Below are positions 12,090 through 24,530 of a stretch of DNA of 64,000 nucleotides, piece by piece. The stretch comes from Endomychus coccineus. Its lineage: Eukaryota > Arthropoda > Insecta > Coleoptera > Endomychidae. Location of the stretch: contig OY294069.1 in assembly GCA_958510875.1 (NCBI GenBank), positions 179,720,868 to 179,784,867 of the forward strand, read 5' to 3'. The number at the start of each line of letters is the position of its first letter. Positions within the stretch are counted from its first letter, which is position 1. A program made the position numbers and the translations under genes. The notes below the pieces were generated by a model. That model ran no database searches, was not told the origin of the DNA, and saw nothing but the letters and a program-made list of their open reading frames with translations.

Positions 12090-12360
12090 ATCTCTCAAGA
12101 AAGTATATCACTTGTAAAACACAGCACAGACAAATATCTAGGTAATTTAGACAGGATGGGAACGTGTAAACGAAAAAGCAGTTTATTAAATTCCGATTTA
12201 TCTCCAGCTGAGCGTAACCCATTGTTTACATTATTATTCCCAAATAGTATTTAAGCAGGCATATTTTGATTTCTGATTTAGTTTACTCTGATGATGGCTA
12301 CTTGGTAGCCGTAAGGTCCTTAGTACTTTTAGTGGATAAGGGTGATTATTTTATCAATTT
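12090..12360 (+). repeat. PLE family A end, inverted relative to the coding relic
   Basis: From 12115 the plus strand carries the family A tail (AATATCTAGGTAATTTAGA, CCGATTTATCTCCAGCTGAG) that elsewhere follows the PLE C-terminus, then a hammerhead-like block: CTGATGA at 12288-12294, stem II GGCTAC/GTAGCC, and GTAA in place of GAAA (12311-12314). It ends AGTGGATAAGGGTGATTATT. The PLE coding relic next to it runs on the opposite strand, so this is the upstream inverted copy of the 3' end. Confidence 0.6.
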
Positions 12361-12734
12361 GTATTATCAGTCACACTGCCTCAATCTTCATTATTCAATC
12401 CAGATGAGCATTCAATTATGTAATGTACTGAAATTATCCTCCTTGTTGTATATTTAGTTTTAAAAACAGGAAACTAGTTCCTCTTGAACAGTCGACCTAA
12501 CAAATTGGGCTGCATGGTCCGAGAGCATGTTTTCTAGCGTCCCAAATTTTATCATGTCAATATTTTTATTACATTTTATGTTATCTAGTAGAGTCTTACC
12601 CTGTGGTGAGATAGTACACAGAATATTGTGACTATTGATAAAAGTTTAGGAAATATAAGGATATTTTATCTTCAGATAAAAGATTTATATTAATGTCACC
12701 ATAGAGATATTACAGTTCAAATAGAAAATTCACT

Positions 12735-13376
12735 TGTAATAAATTAATGTTATAAAACAGATAGCAAATAATAACGGCTATAACGGGAAAACTGTGATTG
12801 ATTTTCACTTAAGAAAAAAGATTATAATGAAGCAATGAAGTTAGTTTACCCTAGTACAGTTAATACTCATAATTATAGATCAATAATGTAACTTTCTGAT
12901 AATGTATGCAATTTACTTAAAAAACAAAATGTTACCACATCTTTTAGAACAAATAATACGGTAGGCAGATATATTAAAACCAACAAAGATATGAATAGAA
13001 AGATCAAGAATCAGGTGTATACAAGGTAGAGAGTGAATATTGTGGTAAATTCTATATAGGTCATACAGGAAGATCTTCCAAAACTAGAATTAAAGAACAT
13101 TTTAATATGACCAAAGTATATTCAAAAGTTGTAAATCATATTAAAGAAACTGATCATCATTTCAAAGATGATTTTGAGATTCTTGATGAGTCAGATGAAA
13201 GAAAAGTATTAAACAACTTGAAGAAAATTGAAATTAATAATCTTAAAAATACAGGAAAATTAAATGATCTGAAAGACTTTACAAATTCTCCATTATTGAA
13301 TTTATTTGTAAGGAACTCTTATATAACTGTACCCGTACCTCACTCATCCCTTCCTTCCCAATCTAAATTTTAATAT
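12735..13376 (+). pseudogene. Penelope-like element, family D, linker plus GIY-YIG domain
   Basis: The reading frame from about 12744 (INVIKQIANNNGYNGKTVI, YNEAMKLVYPSTVN) runs through one stop (TAA at about 12887) into SDNVCNLLKKQNVTTSFRTN, the RT-endonuclease linker of PLEs. A frameshift near 13015 leads into SGVYKVESEYCGKFYIGHTG, the GVY...YIG core, then RIKEHF, NHIKETDHHF and a C-terminus ending PSLPSQSKF at the stop near 13373. The nuclease half is open for over 110 codons. It is distinct in sequence from family A. No RT core is seen upstream. Confidence 0.75.
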
Positions 13377-13379
13377 TTA

Positions 13380-15780
13380 AGGAATAAACCATAGTTTGTG
13401 AAACCATTGTTTGATAAGGCCACCGTGTAATGAAACATGCTACGTTTTGTTCAATAAAAATGAAGTTTTTGAAAATTTATTATAAGTGTATTTTTATTGA
13501 AACTATAGATATAAATTTTCAACAAGTAAGCACCAAAACCATCCAAAAATATTACAATTCTTTAGTTTATATCTCGAAGAATTGAAAATCTCATTGAAAA
13601 TATGAAAAAAAGTTGTGATGTTTCACTACTTGATGTTTTGGTAAATAAACATACAATCACAAGTGCAACATTATGGGTTTCAATTAACATATTGTAAACA
13701 GTTTGATCCGTTTTGATCTTCACTTGTTAATTCGGCATTTGAATCAAGAGTGTACTCTTGGCCTGTATATTGGATAATGTTATACTACTGCTATGTGCTG
13801 TCTTTGTTCTAGATTTGATAATGAAATTCACCATTACCTCATACTCACTTCATTATAGTGATATATAACACATGATGAATGAATTTGAAATAGAATGTAA
13901 GCCATTGCAGAAATTACTGAAACGTAAACTTTACAACCTGCAAATTGTATACCATTCAGCTACGGAACGGAACAAAGTACCAACTCAACGAAAACAAACG
14001 TCCCCAACTAATTTGAAATGAGAAATTGCGAACGCTTGCCATGATGACGTAACATTTGTAAAAACATCATTTCACAACAAAATGATGACGATGAAAGAGT
14101 ATAATAAACATATAGTTAATTTTTCAAATCGATTGACAAGATGAATTGGATATTGTAGCCTGAAGCCTGAAGTTGAAATCCGCACCAGTTTTCAAAATGC
14201 GCAATCTTATGACAACCGTGGTATCTTTCAAGAGAAGTGACGCGGGAAAATAACGAATCAAAAGATTTACTGAGAGCAGACGGTTGCTTTTACACGGTTT
14301 GTTAGAGAAAACCTACAAAGCTTTCCGAACTCAACATTGAACATAAAAACGGTCTCCTCTTATTAACCCTAAATAACGCTAATTGGACGTTAAAATGTCG
14401 CGTGATTTGAGTATCTTTTTTGTTATATTGCGGAATATTACGGAATACTGTGAACTTTTCTCAAACCAGATGATGCAAACGAGTTTGGTTGTTTATTATT
14501 GATGATACCATACTTCCATTCTTACTTCTCATAATAATGACTTGGCTTTAAGTTCCTTTAAGTCAGATCCCAGAACGAATCCCTAAGCCAACTTGGCAAT
14601 CGGAAGAAATAGTATCTACGGTCGATAGGATCACGAAATTATTTATTAGACGGATTAAAATGGAGAACGATGGTTTTCTCATAATGACAATCCTCACATA
14701 TTTCATGAAATACCGCGACTAGTTATATACCTCCCGAAGCTGGCGCTTCCCCTTCCCTCCCCACACTATGCCACTGGGTTTCGACAAACTGTAACATGAT
14801 CAATCTTCGTCCGAGATTGAAAGAAACTTTACAATCGAATCCGCTAGCTAGGGTGACAGGAATGGTATATTGTTTCACACTATGAAGGAATAAATGAATG
14901 GTAAGATGGAAGTCTGTGGTATCTATCAATTTATTTGGTTGATAAATCCCTATTCCGCATGGGAGTCAATGAAAAAGCGCGTCTTTGGGCGACGATACGG
15001 ATCGTGGAAATGTGAAATGTCCCTTGTTATTCGAAAAGTAATCTTATAACTACCCTACGCGAGGTGTTGAAAGTTTGCTAAGACGTCCAACGTGTCGGAT
15101 TCCGGTAACGAAATGAAATTACCACTGTTTGCCTTTAAAGGGATATAACCAATCTAGTCGAACGCAATTGGATCGGATATAATGGCAGGTAAAACTACTA
15201 AAATGGTAATGAAACTACTGGTACGGTATAACGACCAATCCCGTTCTAAAACGTTCACGTTAATACGCTGTAAATTGTCCCAAGTCGGGATGTAATAATA
15301 GAATGTAACATTTCGATTTGCTAAAATCGCTATTACTTAATTTTGATATATTCTACAATTCATTGGTCGGATAAACTTCAGAGCGGGATTTGGAATTTTT
15401 GGAAGGAATTTGAATGAACAAGGCATCTCAATGGTATCATCATAGAGACACATACTTTCCTATTCTTGTGCAGGGTACTGGAACCAAACAGTTTTCACAC
15501 CTCACTCTTCTATTTGCCCGCACTCTCACGATGTTGGCCGCAGACAACACTTTAGTCACGTATAGCCGAGTTAAGTATTTATTGCTTGCATGGACTATTG
15601 TTCACATTTATCGGATGAAATATGAGAATGACATACGGAGATATGTATATGAAGAAAGAGATTTAAAATGTTTTTAAGTAAATGTAGCCAATAATTTAGG
15701 TATATGGAACACAGAATGGACTTAACAGATTTAAGTGGACATGTATGACATGCCAAATAAAATTCATATAAAGCTATCCA
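13380..15780. other. no recognisable gene
   Basis: AT-rich sequence with small unrecognised frames (14723-14929 minus, 15414-15677 plus). No repeats were noticed. Confidence 0.35.
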
Positions 15781-15786
15781 AAACTA

Positions 15787-17905
15787 TCAATCAATTGGAC
15801 AATGGGACAAGAAAATTCTTTTTATCGAGTAGAATGCGTGACTAAGAAAGAATTTTTTTAATGTGGATTCAGAAACATTGAGTGAGCACTCTTCTAGCTT
15901 CTTGGGTAGCTTGTTCATGAATATTTTACTATAATAGTCAGCAGAACAGCGACTCGAGTTTAATCTCAAGTAGTTAATATGAATATTATGGCAACATCTA
16001 GTGTTATAATTATGCAGATTATTATTAAAAACATATGTATCAAACGACATACCCATCAGTATGCAATTATATAGTGACGGGAAAGTCATAATTTTGAAAA
16101 CCTAATGTGATCTCTAAAACGTTTCTTTCTTGAGATTATCAACACTTCTCTTTGAAGGCGATAAATCCTATCCGACATGTGCGACTGAATAAGGGAGAAG
16201 TATGCCATGCGCATCGCCTCCTCAGGCAATTAGTCCACTAAATTTCTCATCAAGAAAATATTTTTTCAGATTTTGTTAGCTACACTGTCAACATGACACT
16301 CCCAGCTCAGGATCAAATAAGATACCCAAAAACTTCATATACTCAGGGTTTCCTGTGTGTGAAAATAACATTATACCAGTTTTGTCAAGCTTTACGGACA
16401 GTTCATCTGCACAAATCCAGTCAAAGAGACTTTCTTGAGAATGACTCAAACAAGCCACCAAATCTCATTCATTATTCACGCTTCAAACCATACTGGTGTC
16501 ATCAGCAAAGAGCGGGAGCCGCTCCCATCGCCTGAACCAGATGATTAATGTAAAAGAGGAACAGTGGCGGATCAAGAACAGGTTCCTAGGGAGCTCCACT
16601 GACAACCTCACCATGTTCTGAAGAAGTTCTATTGTTGATGAAAGTGTACTGTTTTGGTTGGATAAAAAAGAGTAACTTAAATAACAGCTGTTGTCATGAA
16701 ATTTGTAGAATTTCAGTCCATCAACAAGAATGGAATGAGGAACCAGGTCAAAAGCTTTGCTTAGGTCATAAAAGAATGTGCCTACGATGAACCCTTTTTC
16801 CATACCGCTTACAACGATCTCTATAAGTTTATTCACAGCATGGTTGGTTGTCCTATCTTTACGGAAGCCAAACTGATTGCAATAAAAAATGTTCGACTTT
16901 TCAAAATAGTCGGTTATCTGATACGTCAAGCACGATTCAAAAATTTTCGAAAAAAGTGGAACTATAGCTATTGGCTTATAATTGTTCATGTCGTCGTTAG
17001 ATCCATTTTCGTGCACAGAAATAACCTTCGTAGTTTTAAGAGCATCAGGGTATATTCCGGGGTCTATACATTGACTGAATAATGTGGTTAACGGAAACAT
17101 AAGAATGTTAATTACAATCTTAATTAGGTCTATATTGAGGTTATAATGGTCTTAACTTTTTTTATTTGATATTTTGTCAATAATATCTCTTATATGAATA
17201 TACGAAACGTGAGACAATGAGAATGACTTGAGATTTAACTTTTCCAAAAATGATAAATATTTTCTATAAGATTCCTTAAATTTTAGGTATTTTTGATTTG
17301 ATCTCTAAAGCGATATTTAAAAAGAATGAATTTATCTTATTTGGGTTCAGCGTTGCTGAATTTTTATTCTTATTCTTCTTTCCATTATTAGCATGAAATA
17401 TATCCCAACATGCACTGTTTTGGTTATTTGAGTTAATCACATGTTTTTCATAAGCTAATGATATATATTTAAAAATTTATTATTTATAAATCTTTTAACG
17501 GAAGAAACAGTATTTTTAATCACTTCATCGTTGGGAAAATTAGATTTTAGTTCACCCAACAATCTCAGACATTCTCTCTTGTTGCGAAGCTCGTCATTGA
17601 ACCAACTGCACTGCAAGCTGTTTGATGAGGCTTAGGTGTATTCAACCTCAGCAGGGAAAGACACATTGACAGCCTCAACAAAAATCCAGATGAATTTGTT
17701 AAATTCACTATTGATATCTAAGTTATTATTACCAACAAAGTCCCAATTTGCCCTTTCAATGATCTTATAAAAAGTGTGCTTACCTGATTCAGTAATAGGA
17801 CGGAATACCTGTTCGCTCCTGTTCCCCTTAATCCTTTGAGAGAATCCATTTTAATACCAACTACCCTATGATCTGACAGGCAAGAGTCGCTGACACTGCT
17901 ATTGA
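15787..17905 (-). pseudogene. non-LTR retrotransposon relic (endonuclease end, RT, C-terminus)
   Basis: Read on the minus strand: about 17885-17868 gives CLSDHRVVGI, the end of an APE-type endonuclease. About 17640-17480 gives SNSLQCSWFNDELRNKRE and the coiled linker. 17100-16483 is an RT frame with YKPIAIVPLFSKIFE, NQFGFRKDRTTNHAVNK, motif A DLSKAFDLVPH and motif C LFADD; the PQG motif between them is frameshifted (VELPRNLF). 16089-15787 gives the typical C-terminus YNTRCCHNIHINYLRLNSSR and the AFYSI block. Overall this is a 5'-truncated Jockey/CR1-type element of about 2.1 kb with several disruptions. The plus frames here are shadows. Confidence 0.8.
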
Positions 17906-18789
17906 ATACTCTATTGAGTCTATTTGAATTTAGTCATTTGGTGAATACACAATGAGCTGCTGTTTCTGTGGCATGCTAACGCAGCTCTTGAGAACACGTT
18001 AGCAGTTTATAGTCAACGGTATAAACCCACATGCATGCGGAAACTACTTTGTAGAAGTGATTGTCAGTACTATCTTTGTTTGTATTTAGAGGAAAGCGCG
18101 TGTAGTGTTTGTTGCGGACTTGGGTATAGTCGGTAGTTCGAAAGCAGGCTACAATGTACAATCTACCACCTAACTATCGATCATTCAATACTAATTAGAT
18201 TAACAAAAACTCCATGAATGCGTTTAATTGTTTTTTAGTGGTTTATAATGAAACTTGGGTAGTTCAGTCTGACCCAGAACAATTGAGAACTGAATAATGG
18301 ATGAATTGTACCTTCCATTTTACGATGTTATTATCATTCGTTCTGAATTCATTTATATGAGAATGTTGGAAAAAAGATTAGCTGTTTCAGAACATTCGAA
18401 ATCACCGAAGCAGGAATGGAAGCTCGCAGTAATTGCCTGTTGAAATAGAATAGTGCCTGGAGGGCATTCTTCCACTTTGAATCATTAAATATCAACTTCA
18501 ACTTTGACAAAAAACTGTGTTAAAATTTCATTTGTAGAGAACCTTCTTTTCCATTCTCCGCTTATAAATTAGAATTAACTATTAATTACACTTTTCAAGT
18601 TAATCTTCATTGAACTCCAATGAATTATTTTAGAACACGACACACTTTACCTCAATCGAATGTAGATTCAAGAAGGTGCAAACAATAAATTGTTTAACTG
18701 AATTTTCATCAGAGGAATTAATTGACGAAATTGAATTGAAAGCGAGAGAGAACAATGCATCGAATTAACTTTTATTTTCTATTCTTGAC

Positions 18790-19265
18790 TGTTTCCTTCC
18801 AGCTGTTAGACAGTTAGTGTCCAACCAATTCCAAAAAGAGAAAAGGGGTCTAATGTACTATTATCTGTGATCTCTATAGTCATGGAGAAAGCAATCAACA
18901 TCGACCTCATTCAATACCTATAGTGCTCCATAATCGTGAATGACCGGTAATACGGCTTTCATCAGCAGAGATCAACAGAAGACCTGCTTTTGCCCACGTA
19001 ACACACATATTGGAAAACCTTGGAAATCTGTAACTGTAGCATTGAATATCACCAATGTCTTCTCGGGAAACTCTCTCCGGTTTGCCGCACCAACTGTATG
19101 GCTTTCTATCAGATAGATCACTCCATGTGGTGAAAGACCGAGTATCCTACGAACGATAGCTATCAACGCTGGTGTTCCACAGGGATCTATCTTGGTACCT
19201 ACTTTATTTCTACTCCATATAAACGATCTGCAAGAAGGCGAAGATTTTGAAATGGGGATCTAATA
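18790..19265 (+). pseudogene. non-LTR RT fragment, family R copy 1
   Basis: The plus strand has CCAACCAATTCCAAAAAGAG (the TVQPIPKK block, degraded) near 18815 and MEKAINIDLIQY near 18883. Then AINAGVPQGSILVPTLFLLH, with INDL following, lies at about 19160-19230. This is RT motif B and its neighbours. Frames shift many times, and an internal region with motif A is decayed. The same family is present at 45.43-46.08 kb (plus), 58.31-58.48 kb (plus) and 31.54-31.89 kb (minus). Confidence 0.7.
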
Positions 19266-19269
19266 ATAA

Positions 19270-20940
19270 TAATTATGTTTGAATTATTTGAAATATGTAT
19301 CACGGGTTACTAGATTTGATACTGAGTGATTAATTTTTATTGTGAGGATGTTATGAAGTATTACATTTCCTGAATGTAGTATATTTCATTCATCTTTATT
19401 GAACCATTTAGTTTGAGATATATATCTTCCCATGGACTGGGTTCTTCTCAGTAGGTGCCACACCCTATTGAAAAGTCATTCTTCGAACATACTTTATCTC
19501 TATTTAAAATGTAACCAAATCGCTGAATTATTCAGATGTGGCGAATTTGGTGATATTGTAATCCTAAGAAGAAGACAAGAATTTCCAGAAATAGGAGGTT
19601 CTGAGGAACAAATTCAATGAATCGTATGATATCATTCGAATAATTCAGAAACTACTACAAACTAATTCAATCTACCACTGGGATTTATATTTATTCCAAT
19701 GCTAATTGACCTTCTGCCGCTCAAATATAGATGTATACAGTGTGTCCAAGATAAGGATGTCACGGTATGAGTTGGGAAGAGATGGATGTCTGTACATATT
19801 AACTTAGATAATAAAGCTTCCTTTATATGTGATTCCGACCGGTTGTAACAGTAGGCAGCTCTTAACTAATTTTCTTTCCTTCTTACTTTATTCTAGAACT
19901 TGAGATTAATACTTTATTAGTTTAGATTGTTTAGGAAGAAACCCTTCTCTACATGTAGGTGAATCACTAGCAAAATATATGTAACTAATACTTACCCATT
20001 CAATTTCACTCTAGTCACTTAGAACTTTGAAGGACTGAGATAGGTAGAAATACGGACCCAATCATAAGCCAGCCTGTGCTTTTCATCTCTTCTGGGCTAT
20101 AATAGTTCAACTACTGTCATAGAAGATAGACAAGCTCATCCTTTTCCAAATAATAAACTATTCCTTGTTCAACATCACGATATATACACTTTGGAACTCA
20201 TCTAATGACAATTTAAGACAATATCCACAGCGTCTTATTTCCGACTTACGAATGATTACTCTTAGAGTACTCGTATCTGATAACAGGAAAGGATAACAAA
20301 AACCTGTTATATCGAATCGTAGTATCTCTGCTACAAAATACGGCAATGATATATTCCAGATGTTTAACATTGAATCCTCAACCCAACAGTCAGTTTCTTT
20401 GCTTTGGAAACATCTTAAGCGTGTATTTGTTGGATTTGTAAAGATTACGTTTTGAAATATTCATTACTTCCTGGTATCATATATCTGTGCAAACTATCCA
20501 CTACTTAGTCCGTTCTATTTTCTAAGACATGTAATATTATCGTTATGATTTGAAAATCGGTTCCTAATAAATCGATATGTTCATCAACGTATACTGTTGT
20601 TACGCCGCGTCGGTAGCGTGATGTGCGGATACCTACGTATAGAAGTACCAAGCCCATGTAAATCGTATTATCACATGTTTAAATTAGGTTAACTATCTAA
20701 GCGTATACAGATTGTGAACCATAGACAGCCTAAATGAGATATGTGGAATAGCACACTTAACATGAACGACTGACAATACATATAATATATAGAAATAATA
20801 GACAATGTGAACATTTGAACATTATTTGTTTTTTCTACGTTTCGGTATAGCTTACATTCTCTAAGTTCCTCTTAGTCAGCTATATTCTCATGATGAGAAT
20901 TAAGTTGAATTACTTGTTAGAAGTTAGTTCACAAAGTTTG
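19270..20940. other. no recognisable gene
   Basis: AT-rich sequence; small frames at 19432-19620 (plus) and 20158-20370 (minus) show no known motifs. Confidence 0.35.
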
Positions 20941-20982
20941 TATAGATCTCTCAGGATCGATAAGTGACAGTACGTCTAAATA

Positions 20983-21025
20983 GCTCCAGGCAGCTGTTCC
21001 GTCTTCTCTTACTCATCAGTTGAGC
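20983..21025 (-). ncRNA. hammerhead-like motif, family E copy
   Basis: On the minus strand: stem I GCTCAA (21025-21020) pairs with TGGAGC (20988-20983) at five of six positions. CTGATGA is at 21019-21013. GGAAC replaces GAAAC, and GCC replaces the GTC triplet. Compared with the 1835 copy, two stem I pairs changed on both sides and still pair. The core mutations make cleavage unlikely in this copy. Confidence 0.4.
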
Positions 21026-21406
21026 GAGAAGAGGTGTAGTGCCAACGATCGATATCTCCGCTAATATATTCATAAACCAATAACAGAAAGTGCTAGAGAG
21101 AAATAGAACAACTAACGTCATCTGCCCGCAAGTAGATGTCCCATAATTGTTCAATTATTGATCGTATTGGTTTGTGTCGCTCTCCGCTACGCTTGGCCCT
21201 AACATTACTGTCCGTCGTGACATCCTTGTAGTACGGAAGATCCATTTAGCTCATCTACTCACGTATAGATCGCGTTACTTGTTCTATCCTACTCTAGCAC
21301 TTTCTGTTATGGGTTTATGGATATATCTGCGGAGATATCGATCGGCGGAACTACAACTCCACTCGTTCCCCTAATGAGCTAGTGAAGGCGAAACGGCGGT
21401 CTGAAG

Positions 21407-22346
21407 TAGGGATGTGCGATACACTCGAGACTTCGAGAGTATCGATATAAGGTATCGATACGGATCGGAACGTAAAATATCGATACAGAATAATATCGTA
21501 AGTTAAAGGATCGATATTCGAAATATCGATACCTAACGATCCGGGATTTTTTGGGCATCAGCGCTCAGCGCTACTGTTATTCAATAACAGAATGTAGTGA
21601 AAAATTGAATAAAATAAATACTCAGCATCATAATCAAGAGAGGAGAATGGAGAAACAAAAAACAAAATTGGTTTGTTTAATTTATTTGTGATTATCACAA
21701 ACAAAAGTGAAAAAAGTAACCTAATTTAGTAACAGACTAAAGTTCTGAAAGAAAATACATATCCTAATTTAAATGTCCCACATATTTAATTGTAAAGAAC
21801 TCAGAAATAGCAATTTTGACAATCTTTCCCCAGTCAGCCTATTCCGGCTTTGAGCTATTATACGTCCATCCTTAGAAAACAGGCGCTCAGATGGAACAGA
21901 TGTCCCAACCACTAAACATATACAAATACATATTTTATGGCAATTTCTCGTAAGAAACTTTTTTCTGGAGATTCAATCCAGAATTTTATTCCATCAGTAT
22001 TAATATTGATTATTGGATAATTTAAGTAAACCTTCAAGTCCAAGTAAAGCCCACCCTCCCGATTATCAATTCCAGTCATTTGTTTCTTCATAACTAATTC
22101 GTTATGAAAAGACCAAACCGACTTTGTTGAACTTTCGGAATTTTGGCTTTCCTGCAGGACGCTGGATGTCATCAGTCGATTAACACCGACCATAGAGACA
22201 CCGACCGATCCGGGAAGATGGCAATACGTACTAAATAAGTATCGATACACAATACATCGAAGAGTAAAGTATCGATACAAAATATCGTGTATCGCTTCCA
22301 ATAGGATCGATACTTTCGAGTATCGATACAGAATCAAACATCCCTA
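21407..22346. mobile_element. 940-bp hAT element with perfect 8-bp target duplication
   Basis: The ends are TAGGGATGTGCGATA (left) and the inverse of TAGGGATGTTTGATT (right). The 8-bp GTCTGAAG lies directly before (21399-21406) and after (22347-22354) the element. An 8-bp duplication and TAGGG/CAGGG-type ends are hallmarks of the hAT superfamily. Subterminal TATCGATAC motifs are repeated in both ends (21440-21530 and 22240-22330). It is a deletion derivative that keeps only the 3' part of the transposase gene on the minus strand. Confidence 0.9.
21767..22160 (-). pseudogene. hAT transposase C-terminal dimerisation domain
   Basis: The minus strand from about 21900 reads GTSVPSERLFSKDGRIIAQS, then RNRLTGERLSKLLFL and ends NMWDI at a stop near 21767. 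This is the conserved C-terminal dimerisation region of hAT transposases (TSVPSERLFS...RNRL...E..L.FL). Upstream, 22110-21912 gives FHNELVMKKQMTGID and IKFWIESPEKSFLREIAIKY, the preceding acidic and W-containing segment, in a different frame. The catalytic DDE region is absent, so the element cannot encode active transposase. Confidence 0.85.
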
Positions 22347-22395
22347 GTCTGAAGTCATTCAGCTGTTCTGTCACACTGATCGATCTAGAGTGACC

Positions 22396-23185
22396 TAAAC
22401 ATGTAATTCACTACACGAAAACTATTGCAGTAGTATATCGATACGGCCTTGGGGCTAAGTCTTCGGCTATCAATGTGTTTTAGATAAAATATGAGTATAT
22501 GTTACATAACACCGTCAGAAAATATAATTCCTTTCAACGTTTGATAAAATTCTGCCACGCAGAACTCGAGTTTCCGACGTTAATTAGTTCGCTTCAATAA
22601 ACTCATTCTTATTGGAGGAAAGTTTTCAACGGAACAACATTAATGTAGCAGTCAGCCTGGTAGAATCGAATGAATTTTTCATAGAAAGGCTCGCAAAATG
22701 GAGTTAGCCGCTCCACTATATGTCCATAGCTGCGTGACTGGGTGTCCCTTACTTCAACCACTATTTTTATTAAAAGAAGGTTATAATGAAACATTGGAGC
22801 AAAATGTATTCAGGTTCATTTATTCATAGTCTTTCGATCAATTTGTCCTGAGCTGTAATGTACCAAACAACTCTATCCAGAGATGGATGACAGAAATAGC
22901 AGGAAATATTTTTTCTCTTGGTGTAAATAAAAGTATGACCGCCAGCGGATTCCAAGCTGCTACAACCCGATAAGATCAAGTGGAAAGGTGTTTCTTCAGG
23001 TAAATATCTGTAAGTCTTTTCTTGAATTCGCATGAATATAAATTCATCTCGAAAACCGTTCAAACCATAGTGAAATGTATACATTGGTATGTGTTTCATG
23101 TATGTGAATTCCAGCGCCCTTTTTCTGGATAGCGACTTACCTTTCCAATTACATTACAACAAAGTGATTCAAACGCCGCAGGTAG
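22396..23185. other. no recognisable gene
   Basis: Two unrecognised minus frames (22609-22794 and 22824-23099). Nothing diagnostic. Confidence 0.3.
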
Positions 23186-23189
23186 CCCT

Positions 23190-24500
23190 TTTATTTATGC
23201 TACCATAAATGAGAAACAATCACCGTTACCCACTAAAAATACTGTTGAAATACTGAGAACTTTTCTGCTACCAACAGCCACCATCACAGTGAACTAAATA
23301 AACAATCGAAGTGCCTTTGCTCAAGCACTATTTGGGAATAATAATGCAAACAAGGAGTTACCTTCAGCTGTAATTGAAAGGTAATAAGCGTATATCTTCA
23401 ATAATTCCTAAATTGAGTGAATTCCGAACATTACTCTGTTGTTTACATGTATCAACTAGTTATATAATGAGGTTGATATAACATACAATGTGGGGTATGT
23501 GTAATATTGCCCCTTAAGCAAGGTTAGCTTATTGTTGATACATCATCCATGTCAAAATCGATATGAATGAATGTTATGAAATGACGTATCAACTTCAATG
23601 TATAAAAACGAGGAAGGAAAAGTATTTATAGTTTAGGATAGAGTTGTCATAGGTAGAATAGAAATAGAATTCTAGAATCATAATTAATGATTAAGGTTAA
23701 GGTTAGGCGGTTCTGAATTAGTTCTATGTTACATATTATGTTGTTACATGTGTAAGTGTTATTCTAATAAATCAATAAACCCTACGATGATATAATTTGC
23801 ATCTTACTACATCACCTGCAATCACAACCCCTATAGAACCTGGCGCCTGGCAATCACGTGTTAGTATAATTTATTATACTTTTCCATATCTCCTAAATTA
23901 TCTAGATATTTGTCAGTAGAGTGTTTTGAAAGTGATAAACTTTCTTGACAAATTGTGTGACTCTGTATTTAAAATAAGTTGGGCTAGCGCTGATTTTTCA
24001 CTATTATTTTTATTTATATGGGTAGAATATTCCTTCTAGTTTGGCACACATGGCATTTTTAACACGACTTATAATCAATTTGGTGAATGGATTTGTGGAA
24101 GCCGGAAACTTCAAAAAAATTGTTGCCCTAACGGTTTTTCAGCTTGTTCTTTAATCTATGAGGTTGTATTACAAATTTATAAAACAAATTGTGGAATTCA
24201 TTAATAACTGAAGGATGATCAGTGGAACTTTTGAATTAATTTTATTGAATTATTTCAAGGTAGTGGCTAATAGTTCCGTTCCAGTTTCCTTTTTTGGGTG
24301 AAAATTAAACTATTGATCAAAGATTTGTCGTAACTTCCAACTCTATTTGCTGAAGTTCCTCAACTTCGTTGTTATAATTATGCTGGTCCTTGCGAATTCA
24401 GTTTGCAATTAATTTTGGAATAGCTCCACTCAAAAGTCTTGTTCATAGATTATTAAACGTCCCTTTCAGCCAACAAAACTATAACAACGAAGTCGACCAA
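23190..24500 (-). pseudogene. PLE family A relic with its hammerhead-bearing 3' end
   Basis: On the minus strand, 24250-24010 reads FYKFVIQPH, KLKNR and CQTRRNILP with stops and shifts: the GIY-YIG region of family A. Downstream (lower coordinates), 23300-23200 carries the family A end: a mutated CTGTGATGG box (expected CTGATGATGG), TGGCTGTTGGTAGC, a mutated GAAA box, and TTTTTAGTGGGTAACGG. The sequence between is the family A tail. All ribozyme boxes are damaged. The element stops just before the inverted-repeat element at 24531. Confidence 0.6.
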
Positions 24501-24530
24501 GTTTTAACAAATAGCGTTGTACCATGGTTA

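Larger units (their letters stand above)
20941..22395. repeat. foldback element of family E, interrupted by a hAT
   Basis: The left arm (about 20950-21115) and right arm (about 21265-21406, continuing at 22355-22390 after the hAT insertion) are inverted copies: CGATCGATATCTCCGC, CATAAACCAATAACAGAAAG, and TAGTTGTTCTATTTC against the corresponding right-arm blocks. Hammerhead-like boxes lie in both arms, facing outwards (minus at 20983-21025; a decayed plus copy around 21370-21406). Confidence 0.65.
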
